The position numbers were made by a program, and so were the translations under genes. A model generated the notes under the pieces. The model was given only the letters and a program-made list of their open reading frames with translations. It had not been told where the DNA came from and ran no database searches. From NCBI RefSeq assembly GCF_019739195.1, contig NZ_JAHHDS010000003.1:2108001-2172000 (forward strand): a DNA stretch of 64,000 nucleotides, written 5' to 3'. Of the stretch, positions 35,638 through 44,360 are shown one piece after another (positions within the stretch are counted from its first letter, which is position 1; each line of letters starts with the position of its first letter). Source of the stretch: Microcella sp. (GTDB lineage Bacteria > Actinomycetota > Actinomycetes > Actinomycetales > Microbacteriaceae).

Positions 35638-37500
35638 ATGCTTTTCGCCACGACTCGCCGTAGTCGCCGTGCGCTGCTCGCGACGCTCGCCGCGGCGGCC
35701 ACGCTCGTCGCGGGCCTCGTCGTCGCGCCGGCGTCGGCCATGCCCGTTGCTGAGCCCACCCCGGCCCCGATCGACCAGCGCCAGGCAGGCGACGTCACCC
35801 TCGATCCGGCCCGCGTCGATACCGGGCTCGGTGTCGAGCCGGTTGCCGACGCAGCCTTGTTCAGCGCGGGCTACCTCATCAACGATCACATCTTTTTCAA
35901 CCGCTCGGCGATGAGCGAGGCCCAGATTCAGGCCTTCCTCGACTCGATGCTGTCGGGCCCGTGCACGACGGCGTACTGCCTCGCCAACTATCGAATGAAC
36001 ACGATCGACAAGACGCCGAGCCCGCGCTGCGAAGACGGCTACACCGGCGCCGCGAACGAGTCGGCGGCGCGCATCATCTTCAAGGTGCAGCAGTCGTGCG
36101 GCATCAGCGCGAAAGTCATTCTCGTCACTCTGCAGAAAGAGCAGAGCCTGGTCACCCGCACGGGGCCCACCGAGCGCACCCTTGAGCGGGCGATGGGCTT
36201 CTTCTGCCCCGATGACCCGGCCCGACCCGGCTGGTGCGACCCGCGCTATGCGGGGCTGCAGAACCAGCTCTACAACGCTGCGGCGCAATTCCAGTGGTAC
36301 CGGCTCTACCCGAACAATTACAACTTTCAGGTCGGCGTCGAAAACATCCAGTACCACCCCAGCACCGCGTGCGGCACGAAGCGCGTGACGATCGCTAACC
36401 AGGCCACTGCGGGCCTGTACAACTACACGCCCTACACGCCCAACAACGCTGCCCTCGCGAACCTCTACGGCACGGGCGACAGCTGCTCGTCGTACGGCAA
36501 CCGCAACTTCTGGCGTCTGTTCACCGACTGGTTCGGCAGCCCGACCGTGGTGAGCATCCCGACGGCGGCAACCCCCGCGCGTCTCGCTGGCGCTGACCGC
36601 TTCACCACCGCGACCCTGCTGTCGCAGGCTACCTACCCGTCGGCGACGGGCGGCACCGTCTATGTCTCGGTGGGCACGCAGTTTGCTGACGGTCTCGCCG
36701 CGGCTCCTGCAGCGGCCCAGGTGGATGCTCCGCTGCTGCTGGTCGAGACCGACAGGGTTCCGGCCGTGGTGCGCACCGAGTTGCAGAGGCTCAACCCCGC
36801 ACGCATCATCGTGGTCGGCGGCGAGGGCGTCGTGAGCGCGACCGCCTACGCCGCACTGCAGGCCGCGGTGCCCGGTGCCGAGCTGCGTCGCGACTCTGGC
36901 ATCGACCGCTATGCCACGGCTCGGGCGATCGCTCGGGCGGCCTTCCTTGGTGACGGCACTCCCGGTGGCGCGCCCGTGGTGTTTCTCGCGAACGGCGACG
37001 ACTTTCCTGACGCACTCGCAGCGAGCGCGGCCGCGGGCCACCTCGGCGGGCCCGTGCTGCTCGTGCCAGGCGGCGCGACGACTCTTGATGCAGAGACTCG
37101 CGCGCTCATTACCGAGCTGGGGGCATCCCGCATCGTCATCGCCGGCGGCACGGGCGTCGTGACGGCCGGTATCGCGGTCGACGCCGCGACCGTGCCGGGC
37201 GTCACCGAGGTCGTGCGCAAGGGCGGTGCCTCGCGCTTCGAGACCGCCGCCCTGCTCAACGACTATGCCTTCGACTCGCCGACCGCGGGCTTCATCGCCT
37301 ACGGCTTCGGTTTTCCTGACGCGCTGAGCGCCGCTGCCGTGGCGGGCGCGCAAGGGGCGCCGCTGGCACTCTCGAACGGCATCTGCACCTGGGTCGACTC
37401 GCTCAACCAGTTCGCCGACGCGGGCGTTTCACAGGTGACTCTCATGGGCGGCACCGGAGTACTCGGTAGCAGCGTCGCCCGCTACGAAGCCTGCGGCTGA
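35638..37500 (+). CDS. Secreted protein: actinobacterial surface domain plus three CWB2 repeats
   Basis: 620 residues. The Arg-rich signal peptide ends about residue 36 (LVVAPASA). Residues 55-305 form a domain I know only as a recurrent actinobacterial extracellular domain: GYLINDHIFFNRSAMSEAQI, several paired Cys (CTTAYC, RCEDGY, SCGISA, FFCPDD, GWCDPR), ILVTLQKEQSLVT with a Glu reminiscent of lysozyme-like enzymes, and NFWRLFTDWFGSP. Residues 311-620 are three CWB2 repeats (LAGADRFTTA; FADGLAAAPAA; VVGGEGVVS and so on), ending with Cys. The start is chosen for AACGGGGG upstream. It probably binds the wall glycan non-covalently; any enzymatic activity is unproven. Confidence 0.87.
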   Translation: MLFATTRRSRRALLATLAAAATLVAGLVVAPASAMPVAEPTPAPIDQRQAGDVTLDPARVDTGLGVEPVADAALFSAGYLINDHIFFNRSAMSEAQIQAFLDSMLSGPCTTAYCLANYRMNTIDKTPSPRCEDGYTGAANESAARIIFKVQQSCGISAKVILVTLQKEQSLVTRTGPTERTLERAMGFFCPDDPARPGWCDPRYAGLQNQLYNAAAQFQWYRLYPNNYNFQVGVENIQYHPSTACGTKRVTIANQATAGLYNYTPYTPNNAALANLYGTGDSCSSYGNRNFWRLFTDWFGSPTVVSIPTAATPARLAGADRFTTATLLSQATYPSATGGTVYVSVGTQFADGLAAAPAAAQVDAPLLLVETDRVPAVVRTELQRLNPARIIVVGGEGVVSATAYAALQAAVPGAELRRDSGIDRYATARAIARAAFLGDGTPGGAPVVFLANGDDFPDALAASAAAGHLGGPVLLVPGGATTLDAETRALITELGASRIVIAGGTGVVTAGIAVDAATVPGVTEVVRKGGASRFETAALLNDYAFDSPTAGFIAYGFGFPDALSAAAVAGAQGAPLALSNGICTWVDSLNQFADAGVSQVTLMGGTGVLGSSVARYEACG

Positions 37501-37542
37501 CGCGGCGACGGCCATCAGCAATTCGACGGGGGAGAGTGCGCC

Positions 37543-40002
37543 ATGAGGCGGTTCGCACGACTCGGCGCAGTGGCGTCGTTCATGGTTTTGGGCTCTCTGC
37601 TGACTGCACCGATCACGGCGGCCTCGGCCGCTGACGCATCGACCGTGCCGCAGTCGATCGTGCGGGCGACCGCGCGCCCCGTCGTGCCGATCACTGACGA
37701 GCCGACGCGCATGATCGACGTCGACCCGGGCGACTTCGTCGAGGCCGGGGCCGAGCTGCCCGCGGGCCTGCAGCAGGCCCTCGCCCGCGATGTGGGGCTG
37801 AGCGGTGCGGAATGGCTGGCACAGAGCGAAGCCGGCAACGCCGCCGCCGACGTGGTCGCCGACCTGACCGAGGTGATCGAGGTCGTCGACGCACGTCTCG
37901 AGGGCTACGACCTCGTCGTCACGGTGGAGACGGCGACGGATGCTCGCATCGCCGAATCGGTCGGAGCCCGCGTCGAGTTCGGCTCGGCCCTCGCCTCGCG
38001 CGTCTCCGAGCCCATCGAGGGCCTCGAGGCCGCCGCCGACCTGCGGGGAGGCATGCCTTACCTGTTTCCCAAAGGCTCAGGTACTTTCCGGTGCAGCGTC
38101 GGCTTCGTCGGCACCGACACCGTCACCGATGAGCTGCAGATCATGTCGGCGGGGCACTGCGAGGGGAATACTGGCTCGAACCGCAACTCCCGCACGATTA
38201 CTCGGCCAACACTCTCGGGCGGCACCCTCGGTAGCACGGACACGCTGATCGGGGCCGCGGGCCTCCACGTCACTGACGACTACGTCAATCCCGGATTCCT
38301 CGACGAAGAAGAGAATCCAGTCGAGACGTTCTACGACCTCGGCATGACCCCGGTGACAAACGGCAGCTGGGTCGGCAAGCCCGAGGTCGTCACCTGGGGC
38401 AACTCCACCAGCGGCGCGCCGCTCGCCTCGGCCCCCCTCATCATCCGCGACGCTGGGCCCGCGATCACCGGCAGCACGCTCTGCAAGTCGGGTTCGACGA
38501 CGGGCTGGACCTGCGGCGCGATCATCGACGTGGATGAGATTCTGTACGTCGGAAACGGCCCGGCGTCGTGCCCCTCGCCGGGCGACGACTACTGCGTCGG
38601 CAGCATCGTTTCGACCGTGTGCGTGCGCGGAGGCGACAGCGGAGGCGCCGCCGTGGTCGGCTCGCGCGCGGTGGGCATCACCTCGGCCGCCACGAACTCG
38701 ACGGTCACCTCGTGCTCGGTGAGCGGCAACCTCGGGGTCTTCTCAACGCTCTACTCGATCAACCCCGCCTACGAGCAGGTCACCAAGATCTTCCCCGACT
38801 GGGAGCCACTCATCGGCTTCGATTCGCAGCTGACCAACGTCTTTCCGCGCATCGACGAGTCGGTGACCTCGTTGCCCGCGCAGGTCATCGGCGGCAGCAC
38901 GCGGCACTCGGTCTCGGCTTCGATCGACGGTGGAGCGCCGCAAGCAGCGACCGTCGCGGCCAACGGCGCGTGGGGCGTGCCGATCGGCTCACTGTTCGGT
39001 ACGCACACCTGGCAGGCCGCGGCTTCGTGGGGTTCTCAAATGCAGCAGGCGCCCAGTTCAGGTCGGTTCTTGCGCGCCACCGATACCCGACTCTCGGGCC
39101 CGAGTCGCTACGAGACGGCGATCGCGATCTCCCAGTACGCCTTCCCCGGCACACCGAACGTGCCCGTCGTCTACATTGCCGGCGGGGCCGGGTTCCCCGA
39201 CGCTCTCAGCGCCGGGCCTGCAGCGCGCGCCGAAGGCGGACCACTCCTGCTCACCGAGGCGACGACCTTGCCTCTGGCCGTGCGCAATGAGCTCACGCGA
39301 CTCAATCCCGACGAGATCGTCGTGGTCGGCGGCACAGGTGTCGTGTCAGCGGGCGTGTTCTCGGCACTCGGCGCATATGCCCCCGAGGTGACGCGCGTGA
39401 GCGGAGCATCCCGCTATCAAACATCGCAGGCAATCGCGCAGCGCGTGCTGACCCAGGGAGGCTTCACGACGGGGCAGCCGCTTTGGGTCGCCACCGGAAC
39501 GGGATACGCCGACGCGCTCTCGGCAGGTGCGGCGGCGGCTGTCGCTGGTGTGCCGATCTTGCTCGTCGATGGTGGGCTCTCGAGCATTCCGACGTCGACG
39601 CGCACCTTCATCGACGACACGCTGCAGTCTTCAGAGGTCTACATCGCCGGCGGCACGGGAGTCGTCTCGGCGGGCATCGCGTCAGCGATCGACGCCATTC
39701 CGGGTGTCACCGTGCAACGCTTCGGCGGTGCGGGGCGGTTCGACACCTCGCGGCTCATCAACGAGTTCGCGCACCCGACCAGTGCTCCCGAGGTGTTCTT
39801 GACCTACGGCTTCAACTTTCCTGACGCGCTCGCGGGCGGTGTGCTCTCTGGCCTCGTGGGCGGCCCGCTCTACATCACCGACACCCCCTGTGTGCAGTCG
39901 GCGATCGTCGACGACATTCTCGACCTCGGCCCCGCCAAGGTCACCGTTCTCGGCGGCACGGCGCTGCTCAGCAACAACGCGCGCGACCTCAAGCGCTGCT
40001 AG
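37543..40002 (+). CDS. Secreted trypsin-like serine protease with three C-terminal CWB2 repeats
   Basis: 819 residues. The signal peptide ends about residue 29 (ITAASA). A region to about residue 175 looks like a pro-domain (EWLAQSEAGNAAADVVADL). The protease domain has ELQIMSAGHCEG (His205), FYDLGMTPV (Asp265 as likely triad member) and VRGGDSGGAAVVG (Ser366), with Cys pairs CSVGF/GHCEG and STVC/TSCS, the pattern of streptogrisin/alpha-lytic-type S1 proteases. Residues 514-819 are three CWB2 repeats ending KRC. The protease is therefore predicted to be held on the wall. It follows the previous CWB2 gene by 42 bases with GGGGGAG as ribosome-binding site. Confidence 0.88.
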   Translation: MRRFARLGAVASFMVLGSLLTAPITAASAADASTVPQSIVRATARPVVPITDEPTRMIDVDPGDFVEAGAELPAGLQQALARDVGLSGAEWLAQSEAGNAAADVVADLTEVIEVVDARLEGYDLVVTVETATDARIAESVGARVEFGSALASRVSEPIEGLEAAADLRGGMPYLFPKGSGTFRCSVGFVGTDTVTDELQIMSAGHCEGNTGSNRNSRTITRPTLSGGTLGSTDTLIGAAGLHVTDDYVNPGFLDEEENPVETFYDLGMTPVTNGSWVGKPEVVTWGNSTSGAPLASAPLIIRDAGPAITGSTLCKSGSTTGWTCGAIIDVDEILYVGNGPASCPSPGDDYCVGSIVSTVCVRGGDSGGAAVVGSRAVGITSAATNSTVTSCSVSGNLGVFSTLYSINPAYEQVTKIFPDWEPLIGFDSQLTNVFPRIDESVTSLPAQVIGGSTRHSVSASIDGGAPQAATVAANGAWGVPIGSLFGTHTWQAAASWGSQMQQAPSSGRFLRATDTRLSGPSRYETAIAISQYAFPGTPNVPVVYIAGGAGFPDALSAGPAARAEGGPLLLTEATTLPLAVRNELTRLNPDEIVVVGGTGVVSAGVFSALGAYAPEVTRVSGASRYQTSQAIAQRVLTQGGFTTGQPLWVATGTGYADALSAGAAAAVAGVPILLVDGGLSSIPTSTRTFIDDTLQSSEVYIAGGTGVVSAGIASAIDAIPGVTVQRFGGAGRFDTSRLINEFAHPTSAPEVFLTYGFNFPDALAGGVLSGLVGGPLYITDTPCVQSAIVDDILDLGPAKVTVLGGTALLSNNARDLKRC

Positions 40003-40106
40003 CTGCTCCGAGCGCCGGTCCTCCCCAGCAGCTCGCGCGCTGGCGTCAGTGACCGGGAACGGCCTGTCGCGCCCACCTACACCGCGCGCACACGACCCTT
40101 GCGCCC

Positions 40107-40316
40107 GTGAAGGCGCGCGTGATTGAGAAGAAAATACGTGCCGCTGGTGGCGTTCTCGTCCGCCAGCGCGGTTCGCATCGACTCTTTGTCGTGCACGCCG
40201 ACGGCAAAACGGCTCGCACGACGCTGCCGTACCATGGCGGCGATGTACCGAAAGGTACCGTGCGTGCCATCGAGCGAGATCTCGAACCGGTACTCGGAAA
40301 GGGGTGGTTGCGGTGA
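40107..40316 (+). CDS. hicA: HicA-type mRNA interferase toxin
   Basis: 69 residues, normal for HicA, with a dsRNA-binding-like fold. It reads VKARVIEKKIRAAGG, then VLVRQRGSHRLFVVH, where His24 is the catalytic residue, and TLPYHGGDVPKGTVRAI near the end. It cleaves mRNA in known systems. The GTG start gives the canonical N-terminus; GACCCT lies seven bases upstream. The gene is less GC-rich than its neighbours and overlaps the antitoxin gene (GTGA), in the typical toxin-first order. Confidence 0.9.
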   Translation: MKARVIEKKIRAAGGVLVRQRGSHRLFVVHADGKTARTTLPYHGGDVPKGTVRAIERDLEPVLGKGWLR

Positions 40317-40516
40317 CGACCTACATCGTCGATGTGGAGCGCGAAGGCGATCACTTGCTGGCGACTGTGCGCGACCTGCCGGGCGCTCACACATTCGCTG
40401 ATGATTTCCCTGGTCTCGATCGTGCCGTTCGTGAGGTGATCGCGTTGGTGCTCGATCTGCCAAACGGCGCCCAGACGAAACTCGACATCGCGTACGCGTT
40501 CGCGGTGCCCGCCTAG
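40313..40516 (+). CDS. hicB: HicB-type antitoxin
   Basis: 67 residues. TYIVDVEREGDHLLATVRDL followed by GAHTFADDFPGLDRAVREVI is the degenerate RNase-H-like fold of short HicB proteins, which bind and neutralise HicA. There is no room for a C-terminal DNA-binding domain after about residue 60, so autoregulation, if any, must work differently from long HicB. Its TAG stop forms the first half of the -10 box of galE. Confidence 0.85.
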   Translation: MTTYIVDVEREGDHLLATVRDLPGAHTFADDFPGLDRAVREVIALVLDLPNGAQTKLDIAYAFAVPA

Positions 40517-40519
40517 ACT
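40514..40519 (+). promoter_or_regulatory. -10 box of galE overlapping the hicB stop
   Basis: TAGACT ends six bases before GTG 40526. Its TAG is the stop codon of hicB, so the toxin-antitoxin operon abuts the galE promoter with no spacer. Confidence 0.55.
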
Positions 40520-40525
40520 GGCGGG

Positions 40526-41482
40526 GTGCGCGTACTCGTCACCGGAGGCTCCGGCTACATCGGCTCGCACATCTGCCGACTGCTCGTCGAGCGCGGTGAC
40601 ATGGCCGTCATCGTCGACGACTTCGTCAACGGCGTGAGGGCTCGGGTTGCCGGCATGCCCGCGCACGAGCTCGACCTCGCCGAGCACGGCGCGACACTTG
40701 CGCTCGCGCGGGTCATGCGTGACGAAGGGGTCGACGCGGTCATCCATCTGGCGGCGCGCAAGCAGGTCGGCGAATCGGTCGCCCGCCCCCTCTGGTACCA
40801 CCAGCAGAACGGCGGCTCGCTGACCGCGGTGCTCGAAGCCATGCTCGCCACGGGCGTGCGCGACCTCGTGTTCTCGAGCTCGGCGGCGGTTTACGGCGAC
40901 GCCGACGGGGTGGTGACCGAAGACTCGCCGACCGTGCCCGTGAACCCTTACGGCGAGACCAAGCTCGCGGGCGAGTGGCTCGCCGCCGACGTCGCTCGTG
41001 CCGAGGGCCTGCGCGTCACGAGCCTGCGCTACTTCAACGTGGCCGGTGCCGGCTGGCCCGACCTGGCCGACACGGCCGTGCTCAACCTCGTGCCCATGGC
41101 CCTCGCGCAGCTCGACGCCGGGCGCGGGCCGCAGATCTTCGGCGACGACTACGCGACCCCCGATGGCACGGGCGTGCGCGACTTCGTGCACGTGCGCGAC
41201 CTCGCCGAGGCGCACCTGGCCGTGCTCGACGCGCTGCCGCGCCAGCTCGAGCCGCACCGGGTCTACAACGTCGGCACGGGAGTCGGGTCGAGCGTTCGTG
41301 AGGTCGTCGAGGGCATCCGTTCTCGGTTGACGGATGCTCCCGCCGCCGTGCCCCGCCCCCGCAGGCCCGGCGACCCTGCCGCCGTCGTGGCCGACGTCAG
41401 TCGCATCGCCGACGAGCTCGGGTGGCGGGCGCAGCACGACCTCGACGACATCATCGACTCGGTGATCGCCGCTCGCGCCTAG
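40526..41482 (+). CDS. galE: UDP-glucose 4-epimerase (first copy)
   Basis: 318 residues. VRVLVTGGSGYIGSHICRLL is the NAD site; HLAARKQVGESVARPLWY, FSSSAAVYGDADG, NPYGETKLAGEWL (catalytic Tyr/Lys), SLRYFNVAGAGWPDLAD, and RDFVHVRDLAEAHLAVLDAL follow. It interconverts UDP-Glc/UDP-Gal or the GlcNAc forms and so supplies hexose donors to the glycan genes. A paralogue is at 59338. It ends five bases before the convergent hipA stop. Confidence 0.92.
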   Translation: MRVLVTGGSGYIGSHICRLLVERGDMAVIVDDFVNGVRARVAGMPAHELDLAEHGATLALARVMRDEGVDAVIHLAARKQVGESVARPLWYHQQNGGSLTAVLEAMLATGVRDLVFSSSAAVYGDADGVVTEDSPTVPVNPYGETKLAGEWLAADVARAEGLRVTSLRYFNVAGAGWPDLADTAVLNLVPMALAQLDAGRGPQIFGDDYATPDGTGVRDFVHVRDLAEAHLAVLDALPRQLEPHRVYNVGTGVGSSVREVVEGIRSRLTDAPAAVPRPRRPGDPAAVVADVSRIADELGWRAQHDLDDIIDSVIAARA

Positions 41483-41487
41483 GCCGG

Positions 41488-42738
41488 TCAGTCGTCGTAC
41501 TCGACCGAGGGGTTGAGAATCTGACGACCCCAGAGCAGGGCACGGTCAGCAGCCGAGAGGCGACTGTGGTCGGCGGCGTCGGCCCATTCGTCGTGGATGA
41601 CCGCCCGCACCTCCTCGATGATCGCGTCGGCCTCGCGCGGGGTCAGCAGGTACTCGACGGCACCCGCGCGGCATACTGAGAACCGTGACCGCCGGTCGCC
41701 GTCGCGTGTGATGGCCATGGCCTGCGTGACCTCGGTGCCCGAGCGCAACTGCGGGCACAGGTCGTAGGCGGGTGTCAGCGACAGCGTCGAGCCATTCCAG
41801 AACGCCGCGTGGTTGCGGGCGTGGTCGTCGATGTTGCCGATCGCCACGTTGACCACGATGCGCCGGAACAGTTCATGCAAGGTCTGGGTCGGGTTGTCGA
41901 AGCGCCGCCGCACGATGTCGGCGAGGTCGGGATACGTGGCGTATCGCGCGGTCATCTCGGTGAGCCCAAGCATCGTCAGAGCTGACACCACGATGCGCCG
42001 CGCCCCTGCCGGCGTGCGGTCGAAGCGATCGACGAGCAGCACGTCGCGTCCGGCGACCTCGACGACGTCGGTCGCCGGGGTGGTGACGCCCGCGCGTCGG
42101 GCGAGTTCCATGGCCACGCCCTCGGCCTTCACGACCGGGTACGGGTCGGTCGTCGACGAGAACTTCGCGATGCGGCCGGTCGCGCCGTCATCGAGCAGGG
42201 CTTTCGGGCGCGCGCCGCCGATGCTCGTGCCGCGCAGCAGGGCCGCAGCCAGGGCATCCGACAGCGCAGCTCCTTCTTGCAGTCGATCGGCGGCCAGCAG
42301 CAGTTCGTCGATCGTGGTGTCGATCGCGCCCGTGCGCGCCACGTACTCAGCGGGGGAGAGCTGAAAGTCCAGGGCGCCGATGCGGTTTGACCCCGACTCG
42401 AGCAGGTAGGTGATGCGGTCGAGATCGCCCGTGTCGCTCGAACGGTCGAGGCGGCGGAGCCGACGGGCGAGAATGACGCGCTGGCCCCACGAGTCGGGGG
42501 CCGCATCGGCGAGGCACCCGGCGATGTCGAGCGGGGGCGTGGGGGCTTGCGGGCCGCGCCGCAACGGCAGCTCGGGTTCGTAGAGAGCGATCGCGTCGGG
42601 GCGATCGAGGTACGAGCGACCATAGGTGAAGTCGTAGCGCTCGCCGACGCGATCGACGCGCCCGGCCACGACGGGGTCGAGTGCGCCAGGCAGCCAGACC
42701 CACACGTACGCGGTCGAAGGGGTACTAGAAGTCGTCAT
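41488..42738 (-). CDS. hipA: HipA-family serine/threonine kinase toxin
   Basis: 416 residues. The N-terminal HipA domain (VWVWLPGALDPVVAGRVDRV to PDSWGQRVI) precedes GTSIGGARPKALLDD, the nucleotide/phosphate loop, IAKFSSTTDPYPVVKAEG with the ATP-site Lys, LLVDRFDR, the catalytic GNIDDHARNHAAFW (Asp304 as likely base), and LTPAYDLCPQ. In characterised systems HipA phosphorylates glutamyl-tRNA synthetase and causes growth arrest. ATG 42738 overlaps the end of hipB by 14 bases; the antitoxin-first order is canonical. Confidence 0.92.
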   Translation of the reverse strand: MTTSSTPSTAYVWVWLPGALDPVVAGRVDRVGERYDFTYGRSYLDRPDAIALYEPELPLRRGPQAPTPPLDIAGCLADAAPDSWGQRVILARRLRRLDRSSDTGDLDRITYLLESGSNRIGALDFQLSPAEYVARTGAIDTTIDELLLAADRLQEGAALSDALAAALLRGTSIGGARPKALLDDGATGRIAKFSSTTDPYPVVKAEGVAMELARRAGVTTPATDVVEVAGRDVLLVDRFDRTPAGARRIVVSALTMLGLTEMTARYATYPDLADIVRRRFDNPTQTLHELFRRIVVNVAIGNIDDHARNHAAFWNGSTLSLTPAYDLCPQLRSGTEVTQAMAITRDGDRRSRFSVCRAGAVEYLLTPREADAIIEEVRAVIHDEWADAADHSRLSAADRALLWGRQILNPSVEYDD

Positions 42739-43051
42739 CGACCGACCTCGCCGTGTCGCGCGACCGTTGCGGCACGAGCGCGAGTCGAGCGGTGGTGCTT
42801 GCACGCACCTCGTCGAGTGAACGATCGGCGCTCAAGAGAGGAATGCCGACGAGGTAGGCGGCTTCGAAGACCGACCCGATCGCGACGCCCGGCTCGCCGC
42901 GCTCGATCTTCGAGAGAGTGGGTGCCGAGATGCCCGCACGCTCAGCCAGATCGGCAGCCTTCCAGCGCCGGGCGCGCCGTTCGGCAGCGATGTTCTGCCC
43001 GAGCACGCGCAGCGTCTCGGCCGTCGCCTCGGAGATCGTTCGCTCTGCCAT
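42725..43051 (-). CDS. hipB: HipB-like XRE-family antitoxin/repressor
   Basis: 108 residues. A helix-turn-helix domain occupies about residues 10-70 (LRVLGQNIAAERRARRW, AADLAERAGISAPTLSKIER, EPGVAIGSVFEAAYLVGI). The acidic tail after it ends RSVDDDF. In known modules HipB binds HipA and represses the operon. ATG 43051 is preferred because GGAGG lies five bases before it; TATTCT at 43068-43073 is the probable -10. Palindromes further upstream are candidate operators. Confidence 0.9.
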   Translation of the reverse strand: MAERTISEATAETLRVLGQNIAAERRARRWKAADLAERAGISAPTLSKIERGEPGVAIGSVFEAAYLVGIPLLSADRSLDEVRASTTARLALVPQRSRDTARSVDDDF

Positions 43052-43067
43052 GGGGGCCTCCACAGAA

Positions 43068-43107
43068 AGAATACTGCGAGTAAGAGCCTTAAGGCAAAGA
43101 ATTCTTT
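43068..43107 (-). promoter_or_regulatory. hipBA promoter and candidate operator palindromes
   Basis: Minus-strand TATTCT (43073-43068) is the likely -10, with a transcript starting about ten bases before hipB. The palindromes GCCTTAAGGC (43086-43095) and AAAGAATTCTTT (43096-43107) cover the expected -35 region. This AT-rich patch stands out in a very GC-rich sequence. Binding by HipB is inference. Confidence 0.6.
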
Positions 43108-43109
43108 AT

Positions 43110-44360
43110 CTAGTCGAACCGCCCGCGCCACGAGCGGTTGCGCGCCGCGGCGAACGCCGAGGTGACGAAGAGCAGCAGGCCGCCCTCGTAGAGCAGGTAG
43201 CTCTCGGTCATGCTCACGGTCGCGAGCAGCACCAGGGTGAGCGCCGGCCAGACATAGACCGTGCTGCGGCGGTCGGCCGCGACGAGCCAGGCGCGCACGA
43301 ACGCGAGGCCGAGCGCGATGAGCAGCACGATGATGCCCGCGAGACCCAGTTGCAGCCAGATGTCGGCGTAGGCGTTGAGCGCCGATTCGGGCTGTACTCC
43401 GCTGCTCGAGCGCACGCTCGAAAACGGGTAGACGTCGACGGGCCAGACTCCGACCCAGCCCCAGCCGAGCACAGGCTGCTGCGCCACGAGGTCACCGACG
43501 GCCGACCAGACGCTCGTGCGTTCTTCGACATCGGCAGCGGCATCCACGAACCCGACGAGCGGGCCGCGAAAGACCCAGGCGAGCACGCCGAAGACGGTCG
43601 CTGAGATGAGCAGCACTGACTGCGTCGCCCGCCGGGCGACGGCCTCCTGCCGGCGAATGATGACGAGCGCGAGCCCGACCACGAGTACTGCCGCGAGAAC
43701 GAGGTAGGCGACGGGGGAGCGCGCGAAGACGATCGTCGCCCCCGCGAGGGCAAGCGAGTAGGCGGTGAGGCCGCGCGAGACCGAGCGCGTGCGGTATTCG
43801 ATCCAGAAGCTCAGCACGGCGAGGGCGCCGAGGAAGGCGAAGGCGTTGCGCGTGCCCGCGAGACCCTGCACGGGGCCACCCGCGGCGAGGTCGCCGGTGA
43901 TGCCGATCCAGGTGAAGGGCGCGTCGAGCAGCACTCCGCTGAGAACCTCGAGGGCGAACGACGCCGTCAGAATGACGCGCAACGCGTTGCCGACCGCCCG
44001 CACGAGCTGAATGAGGTCGCGCACGAGCGCGATGTAGACGCCGAGGAAGGCGAAGGCGGCAGCGTAGGCGATGCCGCCCACCGTCGCCCAGGTGTACTGG
44101 CTCCAGATGATGCTCACCGTGATGAGAGAGAACAGGGCGATGAGCGAGAGCGGCAGCACACCGCGCCACTCGATGCGCTCGGGCTGGCCAGCCAGGCTCA
44201 GTGCCGCGAGAAGCACAAGGCTCGACAGCACGGCGATGCTGCCCGGCCAGCCGAGCAGTGCTCGCACGGCGAAGGTCGCGAGGGCAACACCCACGATCGC
44301 CTCGGTGAGTGCCTGGGTGAAGCGCGGCGAGGCGAGAAAGGCCCGAATGCTCTGCATCAT
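43110..44360 (-). CDS. O-antigen ligase/polymerase-like membrane protein (second of pair)
   Basis: 416 residues with about 11 hydrophobic segments. The signature of the Wzy/WaaL fold is the external loop GDLVAQQPVLGWGWVGVWPV and, after a gap, ALNAYADIWLQLGLAGIIVLL, where H/N-x-x-x-D and QLG-GI are typical. An earlier GLAGTRNAFAFLGAL matches the G-x-x-x-N segment. The ATG at 44360 overlaps the TGA of the upstream paralogue (ATGA); the longer frame is antisense shadow. A polymerase or ligase for lipid-linked glycan units outside the membrane is the likely role. Confidence 0.82.
   Translation of the reverse strand: MMQSIRAFLASPRFTQALTEAIVGVALATFAVRALLGWPGSIAVLSSLVLLAALSLAGQPERIEWRGVLPLSLIALFSLITVSIIWSQYTWATVGGIAYAAAFAFLGVYIALVRDLIQLVRAVGNALRVILTASFALEVLSGVLLDAPFTWIGITGDLAAGGPVQGLAGTRNAFAFLGALAVLSFWIEYRTRSVSRGLTAYSLALAGATIVFARSPVAYLVLAAVLVVGLALVIIRRQEAVARRATQSVLLISATVFGVLAWVFRGPLVGFVDAAADVEERTSVWSAVGDLVAQQPVLGWGWVGVWPVDVYPFSSVRSSSGVQPESALNAYADIWLQLGLAGIIVLLIALGLAFVRAWLVAADRRSTVYVWPALTLVLLATVSMTESYLLYEGGLLLFVTSAFAAARNRSWRGRFD

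Noticed and set aside
40001-40033. AGCTGCT/AGCAGCT inverted repeat after the protease gene as terminator
   Set aside because: Seven base pairs with a 19-base loop and no T tract; too weak in GC-rich DNA.
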